Origin: BJGV01 sp003230615
Lineage (GTDB): Bacteria; Pseudomonadota; Gammaproteobacteria; Burkholderiales; Nitrosomonadaceae
Direction of reading: 5' to 3'
NCBI GenBank assembly: GCA_963663215.1
Contig: OY760140.1
Location: forward strand, 2,046,001-2,110,000
Length of the DNA stretch: 64,000 bases
Positions 9,352 to 18,206 of the stretch are shown in pieces. A model generated the notes under the pieces. The model was not told where the DNA came from and did not search any database. It saw nothing but the letters and a program-made list of their open reading frames with translations. The position numbers were made by a program, and so were the translations under genes. Position 1 is the first letter of the stretch. Each line of letters opens with the position of its first letter.

Positions 9352-10017
9352 TTAGATTTCTATCATACGAATACCATTGTCGGTACCTAGTAGTAACACG
9401 TTGGCACATCGCCTTGCGAATAGGCCATTTGTTACAATACCAGTTATTTGGTTGAGGTTTGTCTCTAGCTCAACCGGGTTCAGAATTTGCAAACCATGTA
9501 TATCTAGGATCACGTTTCCATTATCAGTAATAAATCCTTGACGTAGAACAGGATGCCCACCTAGCCGTACTATTTCGCGTGCAACATAACTACGCGCCAT
9601 TGGAATCACCTCTACTGGTATCGGGAATGTGCCAAGCACCCCAACTAGCTTGCTATGATCGGCAACACAAACAAATTTTTTTGCTGTTGCAGCAACGATT
9701 TTCTCTCTTGTTAACGCCCCTCCTCCACCCTTTATCATGTGCAGGTGCTCAGTAATCTCATCCGCTCCATCTATATATACAGGCAGCTCGCCTACGCTAT
9801 TCAAATCCAGTACCTCAATATGGTGTTCTCTGAGTCGCTGGGCCGTGTTCTCAGAACTTGCTACTGCACCTTCAATTTTATGCTTGATCTTGGCCAATTC
9901 GTCTATAAAATAATTCGCAGTGGATCCAGTTCCTACCCCTACAACATTACCAATAGAAACGTGTTGGATGGCGGCTTGGGCAACTGCACGTTTTTGTTTT
10001 TCCTGTGTCTGGGTCAT
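9352..10017 (-). CDS. rpiA: Ribose-5-phosphate isomerase A
   Basis: Interconverts ribose-5-phosphate and ribulose-5-phosphate in the pentose phosphate and Calvin cycles. Motifs: GVGTGSTANYFIDEL (phosphate binding), YIDGADEI (catalytic Asp) and KGGGGALTREKIV. The ATG at 10017 (reading MTQTQEKQKRAVAQAA) matches the usual RpiA N-terminus and has an ACGGAA upstream; an in-frame ATG at 10032 would add five residues but has no ribosome site. It is divergent from ilvA, with about 140 nt between the two starts. Confidence 0.95.
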   Translation of the reverse strand: MTQTQEKQKRAVAQAAIQHVSIGNVVGVGTGSTANYFIDELAKIKHKIEGAVASSENTAQRLREHHIEVLDLNSVGELPVYIDGADEITEHLHMIKGGGGALTREKIVAATAKKFVCVADHSKLVGVLGTFPIPVEVIPMARSYVAREIVRLGGHPVLRQGFITDNGNVILDIHGLQILNPVELETNLNQITGIVTNGLFARRCANVLLLGTDNGIRMIEI

Positions 10018-10158
10018 AGTGTTTCCGTACATAAATAGTATGTATTAGTTATTAGAATAGCTCTATCTGCAGATTTTAACAATTAACCCGTATACTAAGC
10101 ATACCTCCTGACATGCTAAAATTCTTCAAAGTTTATGATTTCTTAAATTTACGTATAA

Positions 10159-11670
10159 ATGAAAAACGATTACCTAGAAAGAATTCTTACTGCTCAAGTT
10201 TATGATGTAGCGATAGAAAGCCCATTAGAATTTGCACCAAGCTTGTCTGAGCGTATGAATAATCGGTTGCTACTGAAGCGTGAGGATTTGCAGCAGGTAT
10301 TCTCATTTAAGCTGCGTGGTGCCTATAATAAAATGATCAAGCTTTCTCCCGAGATGCTTAAACGTGGAGTGGTGACGGCTTCTGCGGGCAATCATGCGCA
10401 GGGAGTGGCTTTAGTTGCACAGCGGCTAAATTGCAAAGCCACAATCGTAATGCCTGTGACTACTCCACAAATTAAGATGCAAGCGGTTAAAGCTTATGGC
10501 GCAACCATACTTCTTCATGGAGATTCCTATGATGAAGCCTATGCTCGCGCACTGAAACTTTCAACACAGAAACGATTAACCTTCATTCACCCATATGATG
10601 ATCCCGACATTATTGCCGGGCAGGGCACTATAGGTATAGAAATCTTACGTCAACACCCTGGACCCATCCATGCTGTATTTGTGCCAGTAGGCGGTGGTGG
10701 ACTTATTTCTGGCATAGCATCTTATGTGAAAAGATTGCATCCAGAAATAAAGATCATTGGGGTAGAACCGATTGATGCAGATGCCATGTACCAGTCACTA
10801 AAAAAAGGGCGCCGCGTTAAACTTGCTCAAGTGGGGCTATTCGCTGATGGTGTAGCGATTAAGCAAGTGGGCAAAGAAACCTTCCGTCTTTGTCGCAAAT
10901 TAGTAGATGAAATCATACTGGTTGATACCGATGCCATTTGCGCTGCAATTAAGGATGTGTTTGAAGACACGCGCGTTATGTTGGAGCCCGCGGGGGCACT
11001 TTCCGTTGCTGGCGCTAAGGTATACGCCAATCGAGAGAAATTTCGTGATAAAACTTGGGTAGCAATTACTTCTGGCGCTAATATGAATTTTGATCGGTTA
11101 CGACATGTTTCTGAACGAGCAGAATTAGGTGAGCAGCGTGAAGCGGTGATGTCCGTAACCATTCCCGAGAAACCCGGTAGTTTCAAGAAGTTTTGTACCA
11201 TGCTGGGTACGAAAAGTATTACTGAATTTAATTATAGATACGCTGATCCAAAAGAAGCGCACGTATTTGTCGGTGTATCAGTACGTAACCGTAATGAGAC
11301 AGAAAGATTGATCAAGAGCCTAGAAAAAAATGGTTTGTGTACTGAGGATCTCAGTGATAATGAAATGGCAAAACTACATATACGCCATCTGGTTGGGGGG
11401 CGTGCTGGCGGAGTGAAAAATGAAATTCTTTATCGCTTTGAGTTTCCTGCTCGCCCCGGTGCGCTAATGAAATTTCTAAATAGTATGAGCCATCACTGGA
11501 ACATCAGCTTATTCCACTACCGTAATCATGGTACTGATTACGGTCGTGTGCTAGTTGGGATGGAAGTGCCACCTGGAGAACAGACTGATTTCAAGACATT
11601 CCTTAATCAACTCGGCTACCGTTATTGGGATGAGAGTAAAAATCCAGCATATAAGTTGTTCCTCGGTTAG
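10159..11670 (+). CDS. ilvA: Threonine dehydratase, biosynthetic (threonine ammonia-lyase)
   Basis: A 503-aa PLP enzyme that deaminates threonine to 2-oxobutanoate, the first committed step to isoleucine. The PLP lysine is K51 in SFKLRGAYNK; the glycine-rich phosphate cup reads VPVGGGGLISG at about 175-185. The C-terminal third (from about residue 325) holds two ACT-like regulatory domains, so it is the allosteric IlvA form rather than the short catabolic TdcB. Start ATG at 10159; the upstream ribosome site is weak. It is divergent from rpiA and separate from ilvD, which lies 6.5 kb away. Confidence 0.95.
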   Translation: MKNDYLERILTAQVYDVAIESPLEFAPSLSERMNNRLLLKREDLQQVFSFKLRGAYNKMIKLSPEMLKRGVVTASAGNHAQGVALVAQRLNCKATIVMPVTTPQIKMQAVKAYGATILLHGDSYDEAYARALKLSTQKRLTFIHPYDDPDIIAGQGTIGIEILRQHPGPIHAVFVPVGGGGLISGIASYVKRLHPEIKIIGVEPIDADAMYQSLKKGRRVKLAQVGLFADGVAIKQVGKETFRLCRKLVDEIILVDTDAICAAIKDVFEDTRVMLEPAGALSVAGAKVYANREKFRDKTWVAITSGANMNFDRLRHVSERAELGEQREAVMSVTIPEKPGSFKKFCTMLGTKSITEFNYRYADPKEAHVFVGVSVRNRNETERLIKSLEKNGLCTEDLSDNEMAKLHIRHLVGGRAGGVKNEILYRFEFPARPGALMKFLNSMSHHWNISLFHYRNHGTDYGRVLVGMEVPPGEQTDFKTFLNQLGYRYWDESKNPAYKLFLG

Positions 11671-11739
11671 AGACCAGACCGAAGACTCATATACACTTAT
11701 CGAATTTTAGAATTTCTTAAAATTTTAAGCATTTTCAAC

Positions 11740-12363
11740 TCAGACGTTGCACCCATTTTCATCACAATTACCATTATTGATTTGTGATTCTATGGGCGTT
11801 TCTGTAGATATAATTTTTTCAGAAAGTAACGTTCCAATCGAGAATCCAAGCGTTAGGTCGCTTATATGACCGAACTTATGTAAACGCAGTTTACCAGCCT
11901 TATCGATCAGAATAAGTGTTGGGGTTCCCTGCATCTGATATGCATGCATGGTTAGCGGCAATCTTTGCTGATGATCATCATACTTATCGATACCAATCGG
12001 AAAGCGAAGCCGGTATTCGTGAACAAATACTTCAAGCGCGTCACGACCCATCACAGAATGATGTTCAAAGACAGTATGCAGACCGATCACTGCAACCTCC
12101 TTTGGGTCGAACTCTTCATACATTCTTTGTGCCTGTGGAATACCAGCTTGTACGCAACCTGGACAGAGCATTTGGAAAGAGTAGAGTACGATTACTTTGC
12201 CGCGTAATGAAGCAAGTGTGATTGATTGCGGTGTATTGAGCCAACCAGAAGTTTGTAACTCCGGAGCTAAGTCTTCATGACTATAAGTTTTAGTTTCTAG
12301 CATTATTAGGTCCAATGATGAGCTTTTGGCAGCAATGGTAGTCAGACCCGTCTCCTTCGTCAA
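11740..12363 (-). CDS. Thioredoxin-fold redoxin (AhpC/TSA-like)
   Basis: 207 aa with a redoxin fold. The active-site motif CPGC is at residues 67-70, after the strand VIVLYSFQML; the cis-Pro strand reads MQGTPTLILID. The C-terminus has an additional cysteine pair, CDENGC. No signal peptide, so it is probably cytoplasmic. The full frame starts at a TTG (12363) with a good AGGAGA site 8 nt upstream; an in-frame ATG at 12303, where the conserved part begins (MLETKTYSHEDLAPEL), is an alternative with a weaker site. It converges with ilvA, and the 69-nt gap has no clear terminator. The exact substrate is unknown. Confidence 0.8.
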   Translation of the reverse strand: MTKETGLTTIAAKSSSLDLIMLETKTYSHEDLAPELQTSGWLNTPQSITLASLRGKVIVLYSFQMLCPGCVQAGIPQAQRMYEEFDPKEVAVIGLHTVFEHHSVMGRDALEVFVHEYRLRFPIGIDKYDDHQQRLPLTMHAYQMQGTPTLILIDKAGKLRLHKFGHISDLTLGFSIGTLLSEKIISTETPIESQINNGNCDENGCNV

Positions 12364-12589
12364 GGAAGAGTCTCCTAAGTAAAGGAGTAGGCAGCATCAT
12401 TCCTAATTTCAGTACAAAGATTACTTCGATTTTTTGGTATCTAGTAGGGGCGAATCAATTAATGTTGCTTTAGGCTGGTTTAAAGAACAATGAGCCATAC
12501 AATGTATGCAAACATCCAAGTCTATAAACTAACGCCATGCTAGAGTACAATTCTAGTTCGCAGTAGAAATAATCACAGCATACACAATC

Positions 12590-13630
12590 TTGAACACTCT
12601 GACCCTTACTCGCCCCGATGATTTGCATTTGCATCTGCGAGATGGTGAGCAAATGCGAGCAGTGCTACCTGACACTGTGAGGCGTTTTGCCCGAGCTATC
12701 GTAATGCCCAATCTTAACCCACCAGTAGTGACAACCGAAATAGCATTAGCGTATAGCGAACGTATTCATGCTGCTCTGCCAGCAGATATGCGAATGTACT
12801 TCGAGCCATTGATGACACTATATCTCACTGACAATACTGAAATTTCTGAAATTGCTAAAGCCAAGGCAAGTGGCATGATACACGGTATGAAATTTTATCC
12901 TGCCCGCGCTACTACTTATTCCGATACAGGAGTTACCGATATAGCCAAGTGTTTTGCCGTACTTGAAACTATGGAGCAGGAAAGTATGCCCCTGTTAGTA
13001 CATGGCGAAGTAAATGACACGGAGGTAGACGTTTTCGATAAAGAAAAGATTTTTATTGACAGAGTGTTAATTCCAATAACACAGCGTTTTCCAGATTTGA
13101 GAATCGTATTTGAGCACATTACTACCAAAGAAGCGGTAGAATTTGTTAAAGGAACATCAGGAAATATTGGTGCAACCATTACTGCTCATCACTTGCTTTT
13201 CAACCGCAATGCTATGTTTCAGGGTGGAATTTATCCACACCACTATTGCCTACCGGTGCTAAAGCGTGAAATTCATCACCTGGCATTGATCGAAGCCGCT
13301 ATCAGTGGCAATCCAAAATTTTTTCTCGGCACTGATAGCGCCCCCCATTCCAAAGACACCAAGGAATCTAATTGTGGTTGCGCAGGTATCTACACTTCTC
13401 ATGCAGCTATTGAGCTTTATGCGGAAGTATTCGAGCAGGCAGGCGCCCTGGAAAAATTAGAGGCCTTTGCTAGTTATTTCGGCGCAGACTTTTATAGATT
13501 ACCACGTAATAAAGGTAGTATTAGTCTGATAAAAGAGAGTTGGGATGTACCCATGGAACTTGAATTTGGGGGAAGAGCGTTGGTTCCATTACGGGCTGGG
13601 GAAAGTATGATCTGGAGAATGCTTGACTGA
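12590..13630 (+). CDS. pyrC: Dihydroorotase
   Basis: A 346-aa zinc amidohydrolase that cyclises carbamoyl aspartate to dihydroorotate in pyrimidine synthesis. Metal ligands H13 and H15 lie in HLHLRDG; the carboxylated lysine is K101 in GMKFYPARATTYSD; further His ligands follow in VHGEV and VFEHITT, and the catalytic Asp in LGTDSAPHS. Class II PyrC length. The start is a TTG at 12590, which gives exactly the usual N-terminus (MNTLTLTRPDDLHLHLRDG). No strong Shine-Dalgarno is visible, so expression may be modest. Confidence 0.95.
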   Translation: MNTLTLTRPDDLHLHLRDGEQMRAVLPDTVRRFARAIVMPNLNPPVVTTEIALAYSERIHAALPADMRMYFEPLMTLYLTDNTEISEIAKAKASGMIHGMKFYPARATTYSDTGVTDIAKCFAVLETMEQESMPLLVHGEVNDTEVDVFDKEKIFIDRVLIPITQRFPDLRIVFEHITTKEAVEFVKGTSGNIGATITAHHLLFNRNAMFQGGIYPHHYCLPVLKREIHHLALIEAAISGNPKFFLGTDSAPHSKDTKESNCGCAGIYTSHAAIELYAEVFEQAGALEKLEAFASYFGADFYRLPRNKGSISLIKESWDVPMELEFGGRALVPLRAGESMIWRMLD

Positions 13631-13694
13631 TAGGGCTATTGCTCAGTGTTTTACAAGAGATAAATATGGATGATAAAAAGTAAGAGTAAAAGAA

Positions 13695-13871
13695 TTACTT
13701 AGATTTTTCTTTAGTATCTTTCTCTTTAGTGGTTGGGTTTAGTACTGTTTGGTCCTTTTCCTTCATTTTGCTTCCACTAAAAACTTCAGGCTCTTCTACC
13801 GCCACATACCAAATACAGCAGCAACCTGATAGCATAGAAATTATAACTAATAGTAAACTTATACTAGTCAA
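13695..13871 (-). CDS. Small putative lipoprotein (58 aa)
   Basis: A short frame reading MTSISLLLVIISMLSGCCCIW at its N-terminus, a classic lipobox (L-S-G-C) after a hydrophobic core, so the mature protein would start at Cys17. The remainder is a hydrophilic, Lys/Glu/Thr-rich tail ending KEKDTKEKSK. The only plausible start is the TTG at 13871; an in-frame stop lies 24 nt upstream of it. The weak point is the poor ribosome binding site. Three consecutive cysteines after the lipobox Gly are unusual. It lies directly downstream of the His-rich gene on the same strand. Confidence 0.5.
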   Translation of the reverse strand: MTSISLLLVIISMLSGCCCIWYVAVEEPEVFSGSKMKEKDQTVLNPTTKEKDTKEKSK

Positions 13872-13997
13872 GTTGATGATTTCTATTATATTTATCTATC
13901 TATGCTTGGGTGGGAGCATTCGGTAAAAGCCTGCACTAGGGTTACGCTCTTCATAGAAGAGATACTTCTTTTGACAACAAAGTGAAGAACAGAAAAG

Positions 13998-14342
13998 TTA
14001 TCTAAATAAGATAGGGTCATGGTTGTCGCAATGGTTATTATGTTGGTGATGTAAGTGGCCATCCACTAGGTAATCGACGTGATCTCCATGTGGGACCGCT
14101 TCATGGCCGCATCCATCACCATGCACGTGATCAGTCAAATGGTCATTGCATGCGTGACCACCTGTACATGTAACAGGATTGGTGGCAGCTACCGCCAAAA
14201 TATGTTCTTCGATTACTCCATTATTACTTTGATGATGTAGATGACCATCGTGTAGATAATCAACATGATCTCCATGGCGGATTGCTGTATGTCCACAATT
14301 GATGCCATGAACATGGTCGTGGTTTAAGTGTGTATGAGGCAT
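13998..14342 (-). CDS. Duplicated histidine-rich metal-binding protein
   Basis: 114 aa, made of two copies of one module. The first (about residues 8-40) reads HDHVHGINCGHTAIRHGDHV then DYLHDGHLHHQ; the second (about 71-104) reads DHVHGDGCGHEAVPHGDHV then DYLVDGHLHHQ. Each has a CGH and clustered His, ideal for Zn, Ni or Cu binding. There is no signal peptide. The start ATG at 14342 has a perfect AGGAGG 5 nt upstream, so it should be well expressed. After its TAA stop, the same frame stays open for 33 more protein-like codons (LFCSSLCCQKKYLFYEERNP...) down to 13896, suggesting that the stop may be a recent nonsense mutation. Function probably metal buffering or delivery; inferred from composition. 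Confidence 0.8.
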   Translation of the reverse strand: MPHTHLNHDHVHGINCGHTAIRHGDHVDYLHDGHLHHQSNNGVIEEHILAVAATNPVTCTGGHACNDHLTDHVHGDGCGHEAVPHGDHVDYLVDGHLHHQHNNHCDNHDPILFR

Positions 14343-14513
14343 AGTTTCCTCCTGGGGATTCTTGAAAAAATCGAAATTCTAGTACTTGCCCTATGGGTGA
14401 TGACTCTTAATATGTTTATGCGCTATATGCATACTACAAATAATCAAGTAGTTTTTCAAATGATAAATTAGTTCTCTCCAAATCCTAGCTATAAGCAGCG
14501 TTGAAATTACGGC

Positions 14514-15325
14514 TCAGTATTTTCTTGCCGCTTGATATAAAGGCATCACTCTCGGTACATTCAGACTGAGGTCGCGAATACGTGATGAGCTAGACGGGTG
14601 GGTACTGAGGTATTCTGGTGGGCTACCTTTGGCAGCTTCCCCATTTTTCTCCATACGTTCACAGCTGCATTTGGATTGTATCCAGCACGCGCCATCAGCT
14701 CAAGACCCATTAAATCTGTTTCGGTTTCATGGGTACGGCTATGCGGTAAACCAAAAGTTACATTTGCTACCATAGCCGCTAGATTAGTACTTTCTTCGCT
14801 CAGTCCCAGCGCTAAAGCACCCACACTCACAATAGCTTGCTCAGCCATCTGTTCTGACATACGCTCACGTCCGTGCTCACGAAGCGCATGTGCAATCTCG
14901 TGACCTATAACTGCAGCAAGCTCATCATCACTTAGATTTAGCCTCTGTATAATTCCTGAATAGACCATGATTTTTCCACCTGGCATGCAATAGGCATTAA
15001 GTTGATCGTTATTTTGAACGTTTACTTCCCAAGCCCAGCTAAGCGCATCTGGACGGAAAGTTACCGTGTGCGTAATTAGCCGATTTGCGATCGATTTGAC
15101 CCGAGCATATTGTTTTTTATCTTTGTTCAGCATACCTTGCTGCTGTGCTTTAGTTATCTCCTGTTGGTAAGCAGTCGCTGCAGAGGTTTGTACTTGTTTT
15201 TCTGACAGCCCGCTGAACATCCGCTGTGTGCGGTTCACACCCACCCTGCCGCTACTAGTTGTATTGACTGTTTGACAGGCAGTCAATGTAGCAATCATCA
15301 GCAAGATCAAATGTTTTTTCAACAT
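14514..15325 (-). pseudogene. M48 family lipoprotein metallopeptidase, frameshifted at the C-terminus
   Basis: The N-terminus is a lipoprotein signal (MLKKHLILLMIATLTAC, lipobox Cys17). The zinc motif HEIAH is at 142-146, with HALREHGRER after it and the third ligand in HETETDLMG. This is the periplasmic Zn-peptidase type related to LoiP/YcaL. The uninterrupted frame ends at 14561 with an unrelated tail after residue 229. In the next frame the conserved family C-terminus follows directly: EAAKGSPPEYLSTHPSSSSR and then IRDLSLNVPRVMPLYQAA to a TGA at 14514. Adding one G to the G4 run at 14639-14642 restores a 270-aa protein. The catalytic core is intact, so partial function is possible. Confidence 0.85.
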
Positions 15326-15527
15326 TTCAATCCACCATTAAATTTTAAGTTTCTGTAATCTTTCTAAGATACATGCCAATTCTATTACTACCTATATACG
15401 ATCCTAGCAACTGTCTCTCTCTATTGGCTCAACCTGGGAACTACGGTATATCTGCAGCTATATATTTATATGTTGAGCCTAATTAAGCTAAATAATTGTG
15501 TGCCCAACCTTTTGTTATAGTAATTGA

Positions 15528-15937
15528 TCAATTGTGTGCGGTAAAACCAAAGGCCTTATCATGCACGTATACAAGTTTACATTCTTCGATGTATTTGGCG
15601 TCATGAATTCTGCCGCCCTTAATATAACCTGTTTGACCTTTACTTAAGAAAACGCGATCTCCATCTTGAATGAGACCATCTGGTCCATTTGTAAAGAACT
15701 GGATAGACATTCTTCCCTCAATGACAACGGTCATATCATCACATGGGTGTGAATGTGGGGGCTCTTCTGCACCCGCTTTCCATTTTTCCAACATTACTTC
15801 CACCCCGATTGGGTTGGTTGGAAGTGTAGTCCTTAGTGTGAATCCATCTGGAGTATTAGGAACAGAGATATGGTTATTCCAAACAGCACTAGTTTCAGAG
15901 GTAACTTCATTGTTCTTACCAACGTTGTTTTAGACAT
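15528..15937 (-). pseudogene. Cupin-domain protein, frameshifted near the start
   Basis: The natural start is the ATG at 15937, with AGGAGA 8 nt upstream. It reads MSK and then goes out of frame. Adding one A to the A4 run at 15928-15931 yields a 136-aa protein reading MSKNNVGKNNEVTSETSAVW and on through PDGFTLRTTLPTNPIG into the cupin. The cupin core is intact: PPHSHPCDDMTVVIEGRM (metal-ligand His pair and Glu region), then a second motif around KGGRIHDAKY. Without the repair, only an internal GTG at 15803 or ATG at 15794 could start a protein that lacks about 45 residues. Function is unknown; a small-molecule-binding or isomerase-type cupin is likely. Confidence 0.8.
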
Positions 15938-16279
15938 AAGCGATTCTCCTATTTTTGGCTGATTTAGTCATTAAGTGTAAAAAAGATTTGAATATAGCGG
16001 TTTCATTTAGTGATATCTCTACGAACATTGCATGTTTGTACGAGGAAACGTATTTAGCTAACTGTAAATAGTAATTTAATAATAAATATCTATACAATAA
16101 TACAACATATCAATTAACAAGCTGGCACTCACTGAATCATATGGTTGATTAACATCTCAAGCATGAGTTATGGAAGGTGCTTAGATAGCAAATTTAATGC
16201 GCTACATTTGTGTCGCGGAGTAGAATCTAGTTGGAAACAAGAAATTCCACTTAATGTCTGGGAGTATGGGGAGGGCAAT
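15938..16279. other. 342-nt divergent region between cupin and quinone oxidoreductase
   Basis: AT-rich region that must carry promoters for both divergent genes. An in-frame extension of the oxidoreductase (TTG at 16145) was rejected in favour of 16280. No clear operator, hairpin or small gene was recognised. Confidence 0.5.
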
Positions 16280-17254
16280 ATGAAAGCAGTTATATGCAAA
16301 CAATGGGGTCCTCCTGAAAGTCTCGTAGTTGAAAATATTCCCTCACTCAAAGCTGACAAAGCACATGTAATTGTTAAGGTTAAAGCTTGTGGTGTAAATT
16401 TTCCAGATACCTTAATTATTCAAGGCAGGTATCAGTATAAGCCTGACTTTCCATTTTCACCCGGAGCTGAAATTGCAGGAGTAATTAGGGAGCTGGGTCA
16501 AAGTGTCAGTGGTATTGAGGTCGGAGATCGTGTTCTTGCTTTTATCGGATGGGGTGGTTTCTCTGAAGAAGTGTCGGTACCAGTAGATAAGATTATTCAT
16601 ATACCTGAGGGGATGGATTTTAAAACTGCTTCAGCTTTTGTCATGACATATGGGACCTCCTACTACGCGCTTAAACATAGGGCTCAACTTAAGTCTGGAG
16701 AGACACTACTAGTGCTAGGAGCAGCGGGTGGAATCGGACTTGCAGCGGTAGAACTTGGAAAAATAATGGGCGCACGTGTTATTGCTTCAGCTTCTTCTGA
16801 TGACAAGTTATCGGTATGTAAAGAATATGGGGCAGATGAATTGATCAATTACTCTACTCAGAACTTTCGTTCGATTATTAGTGAAATTACAAATGGTCAA
16901 GGAGTGGACGTTGTTTGCGACCCTGTCGGTGGTGATCTCTCTGAGCAGGCATTTCGTTCTACAGGCTGGAAAGGGAGATTCTTAGTAATGGGTTTTGCAA
17001 GTGGCGAAATTTCCAGAATCCCTCTAAATCTTCCGCTGCTCAAGGGTAGTTCTATTGTTGGAGTATTCTGGAGTGATTTCATTCGACGAGAAAAAGGAAC
17101 CTACGCTTACGTGCTGCAAGAGTTAACTAAATGGTATGCGCAAGGCAAGCTAAAACCACTGGTTTCGAGAATCTATCCCTTAGAACAGGCAGCTCTAGCT
17201 CTTAACGATTTAGTGCAACGCAGAGTGACGGGAAAAATCGTGCTAGTACCGTAA
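16280..17254 (+). CDS. NADPH:quinone oxidoreductase / zinc-independent alcohol dehydrogenase-like
   Basis: A 324-aa medium-chain dehydrogenase/reductase of the quinone oxidoreductase branch. The GroES-like N-terminal domain starts MKAVICKQWGPPESLVVENI; the Rossmann motif GAAGGIGLAAVELGK is at about residues 150-164. Structural and catalytic Zn ligands of true alcohol dehydrogenases are absent (the segment reads CGVNFPDTLI). The start at 16280 is chosen because GGGGAGGG lies 5-6 nt upstream and it gives the family N-terminus. It is convergent with lgt, with only 13 nt between the ends. The physiological substrate cannot be told from sequence. Confidence 0.88.
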   Translation: MKAVICKQWGPPESLVVENIPSLKADKAHVIVKVKACGVNFPDTLIIQGRYQYKPDFPFSPGAEIAGVIRELGQSVSGIEVGDRVLAFIGWGGFSEEVSVPVDKIIHIPEGMDFKTASAFVMTYGTSYYALKHRAQLKSGETLLVLGAAGGIGLAAVELGKIMGARVIASASSDDKLSVCKEYGADELINYSTQNFRSIISEITNGQGVDVVCDPVGGDLSEQAFRSTGWKGRFLVMGFASGEISRIPLNLPLLKGSSIVGVFWSDFIRREKGTYAYVLQELTKWYAQGKLKPLVSRIYPLEQAALALNDLVQRRVTGKIVLVP

Positions 17255-17267
17255 ACAAAAGATAGCT

Positions 17268-18086
17268 CTATTTACGATTTTGTTTGCCAGTATTAACTGG
17301 TATATCTGGTTTTCTATTGGCCCAAACGAGCATCCACATTCCAGCAACGATCATTGGCAGCGAAAGCCATTGGCCCATGCTGACACCTAATGTCAGTACT
17401 CCCATAAAGCCATCTTCTGGTTCGCGGAAAAATTCAGCAACTGAACGGAATATGCCATAGCCGATCAGAAACATACCCGAGACAGCGCCTACTGGTTTTG
17501 GTTTGGCTGAATAAATCCATAACAACACAAAAAATATCACCCCTTCAAGTGCAAATTCATAAAGTTGGGAAGGGTGGCGAGGGAGTGTATCCACGTTGGG
17601 AAATACCATTCCCCAAGATACGTCGGTGGGTCGGCCCCATAGTTCAGCGTTGATGAAATTGCCGATTCGACCTGCACCTAGCCCGAGCGGCACTAGTGGC
17701 GCAATGAAATCTGTGACGGCCAGCCATTGCAATTTATACTTGTGCGCCATTATTGCCATCGCAGTTATTACACCTAGCAAACCGCCGTGGAATGACATAC
17801 CGCCTTTCCACACAGCAAGAATTTCTAAAGGCTGTTGTAAATAGTGACCAAACTGATAAAACAGCACGTGACCTAGGCGACCACCGAGTATTACCCCGAG
17901 CATGCCATAGAACAGCAGATCGTCAAGTATAGCATTGTTGAAGGCTGCTTGTGGATTGCGCTTGATGTGATAACGCCCCAGCAGTATAAACAGTGCAAAT
18001 CCGAGCAGATACATGAGCCCATACCAGCGAATAGAAAGAGGCCCAAGATAGATGGCGACAGGATCAAACTGTGGGTGAACGAGCAT
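17268..18086 (-). CDS. lgt: Prolipoprotein diacylglyceryl transferase
   Basis: A 272-aa inner membrane enzyme with about seven transmembrane segments that transfers diacylglycerol from phosphatidylglycerol to the lipobox Cys of prolipoproteins. The signature GRIGNFINAELWGRPTD is present, as is the MSFHGGLLG loop with the essential His. The ATG at 18086 (MLVHPQFDPVAIYLG) is preferred over an upstream TTG at 18101; GAGG lies upstream. It is divergent from ilvD across a 120-nt gap. This is the enzyme that would modify the lipoproteins encoded near 13871 and 15325. Confidence 0.95.
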   Translation of the reverse strand: MLVHPQFDPVAIYLGPLSIRWYGLMYLLGFALFILLGRYHIKRNPQAAFNNAILDDLLFYGMLGVILGGRLGHVLFYQFGHYLQQPLEILAVWKGGMSFHGGLLGVITAMAIMAHKYKLQWLAVTDFIAPLVPLGLGAGRIGNFINAELWGRPTDVSWGMVFPNVDTLPRHPSQLYEFALEGVIFFVLLWIYSAKPKPVGAVSGMFLIGYGIFRSVAEFFREPEDGFMGVLTLGVSMGQWLSLPMIVAGMWMLVWANRKPDIPVNTGKQNRK

Positions 18087-18206
18087 AGGTCTCGGCCTCA
18101 ATTGCTGTAAAATGTAGATTATACGGCAAGCGTGTTCTCCAAAAAATTAAACACTAATGAGAGAGAATATGCAGTCAAGCATTTCTAATATTTTCTAGGA
18201 GTAACC

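Noticed and set aside
11716..11729. CTTAAAATTTTAAG palindrome between ilvA and the redoxin gene
   Set aside because: Almost all A/T, so too weak to be a terminator; could be chance in AT-rich DNA.
13729..13926. 65-codon plus-strand frame starting MVGFSTVWSF
   Set aside because: It is antisense to the better supported lipoprotein frame and lacks a ribosome site.
16145..16279. N-terminal extension of the quinone oxidoreductase from a TTG
   Set aside because: The ATG at 16280 has a strong Shine-Dalgarno and gives the normal family N-terminus.
18086..18206. Possible leader peptide or attenuator before ilvD
   Set aside because: No run of Ile/Val/Leu codons and no terminator-like hairpin was found in the 120-nt gap.
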